Assembly (NCBI GenBank): GCA_020055645.1
Contig: CM034547.1
Coordinates: forward strand, 60,266,909-60,330,908
DNA from: Tomocerus qinae
Taxonomy: Eukaryota; Arthropoda; Collembola; Entomobryomorpha; Tomoceridae
Reading direction: 5' to 3'
DNA: 64,000 bases
Part shown: piece after piece, positions 63,495 through 64,000 of the stretch
How the letters are laid out: every line of letters begins with the position of its first letter
How positions within the stretch are numbered: position 1 is the stretch's first letter
The notes under the pieces: generated by a model
What the model was told of the DNA's origin: nothing
The model's database searches: none
Seen by the model: the letters and a program-made list of their open reading frames with translations, nothing else
Translations under genes and position numbers: made by a program

Positions 63495-64000
63495 ATGACC
63501 TTACCATGTTACTGCAATTTTAACAGTTCTTCTACAATTGCATCTGCATCTAGATCTGAATCTGAAAATTCCTATTCTTCTAATTCTAATAATATCTCTT
63601 CTAACACCAGTCAAAGACCGAATAGGGTAATAGCGTTTATTGGAAGATTATTTAGTCATTATCCATTTATAATTCTACTGGTTACTCTGATCATTGCTAT
63701 ATTGTTTACTTGGCTTGGTGTTTCTCAATTCGGGTTTCCTGAGTTTGATGATCCCTATTTAGTAAGTTGTTTAATTCATTCTAAATGCCTAACTTATCAC
63801 TAATTAGTACCAAATAATTACTATTGTTGTCTTGTTTTTCAAGGGATTTGAAACGCGATTTACTCCCATTGCAAATCGTTTAATTTCCTTAGAGAATTTA
63901 AGAAGGGAAGTAAACCGTTTGGAAATACTTGAGAATTACCCGGGAGAAAAGCTGACCGGTAGAGAATGGAGACGGAAGAGACAAAGTGGAGATCTTTCCT
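63495..64000 (+). CDS. disp: Dispatched-type RND membrane protein, 5' end only
   Basis: Dispatched is a 12-span RND-family protein that releases cholesterol-modified Hedgehog from the producing cell. Two exons are visible: 63495-63761 (89 codons) and 63844 to the window edge. The N-terminus is Ser/Asn-rich and cytoplasmic. The first membrane span is about residues 55-78 (FIILLVTLIIAILFTWLG). Then comes FPEFDDPYLGFETRFTPIANRL, matching the conserved start of the first extracellular loop in Dispatched proteins (FxDPxxGFExRGT). The junction after DDPYL is GTAAGT, with acceptor TTTTTCAAG. Residues 132-135 read RRKR, a furin-type site. Most of the protein lies beyond the window. A Dispatched-like paralogue is the alternative. 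Confidence 0.83.

Noticed and set aside
1-64000. Search by eye for tRNA genes, CRISPR arrays and virus-like elements
   Set aside because: No convincing A-box/B-box pair, no spaced repeat array, and no reverse transcriptase, integrase, capsid or envelope-like frame was found.

Overview
The window is AT-rich nuclear DNA from an animal. Its genes carry short GT-AG introns and are homologous to animal housekeeping and signalling genes. The best guess is an arthropod. A multi-exon F-box/leucine-rich-repeat gene of a style I associate with springtails (Collembola) makes that group plausible but not proven. I see no bacterial, organelle, viral or virus-like sequence and no CRISPR array.

Layout. Positions 1-3060 hold a decayed or frame-broken copy of a PI-PLC X-domain (PLCXD-type) gene with a palindromic TTAA-flanked transposon inside it. 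Positions 3060-17300 are almost gene-free, with a second copy of that transposon (9086-9586) and a 28-bp minisatellite (about 10908-11190). An F-box/LRR gene lies on the minus strand at 17298-19606. A desert with a diverged inverted repeat pair follows to 25.6 kb. Homogentisate 1,2-dioxygenase (HGD) fills 25597-37413 on the minus strand in ten coding exons. Glyoxalase II (HAGH) is at 40961-44272, minus strand, in seven recognised exons. From 44.3 to 49.3 kb there is a miRNA-like hairpin and a two-copy tandem repeat. A two-exon gene for a 114-residue single-pass membrane protein of unknown function is at 49336-50136 (+). A FAM161-family cilium/centrosome gene is at 51670-54386 (-). A diverged SmD3 gene (55560-56413, -) stands head to head with COQ6 (57144-60565, +). 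The first two exons of a Dispatched-type gene run off the right edge (63495-64000, +).

Relations between genes. The neighbours belong to unrelated pathways: tyrosine catabolism, methylglyoxal detoxification, ubiquinone synthesis, splicing, cilia and Hedgehog release. I see no functional cluster. HGD and COQ6 both touch tyrosine-derived ring chemistry, but that looks like chance. SmD3 and COQ6 may share a divergent promoter.

A recurring structural theme is short non-autonomous palindromic or terminal-inverted-repeat elements. There are two TTAA-flanked copies, two elements with clean 8-bp target duplications (in FAM161 and COQ6 introns), and palindromes in HGD and SmD3 introns. Exon boundaries were derived by hand from reading frames, splice dinucleotides and remembered family sequences. 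None was checked against RNA or a database. I found no undescribed multi-gene system.
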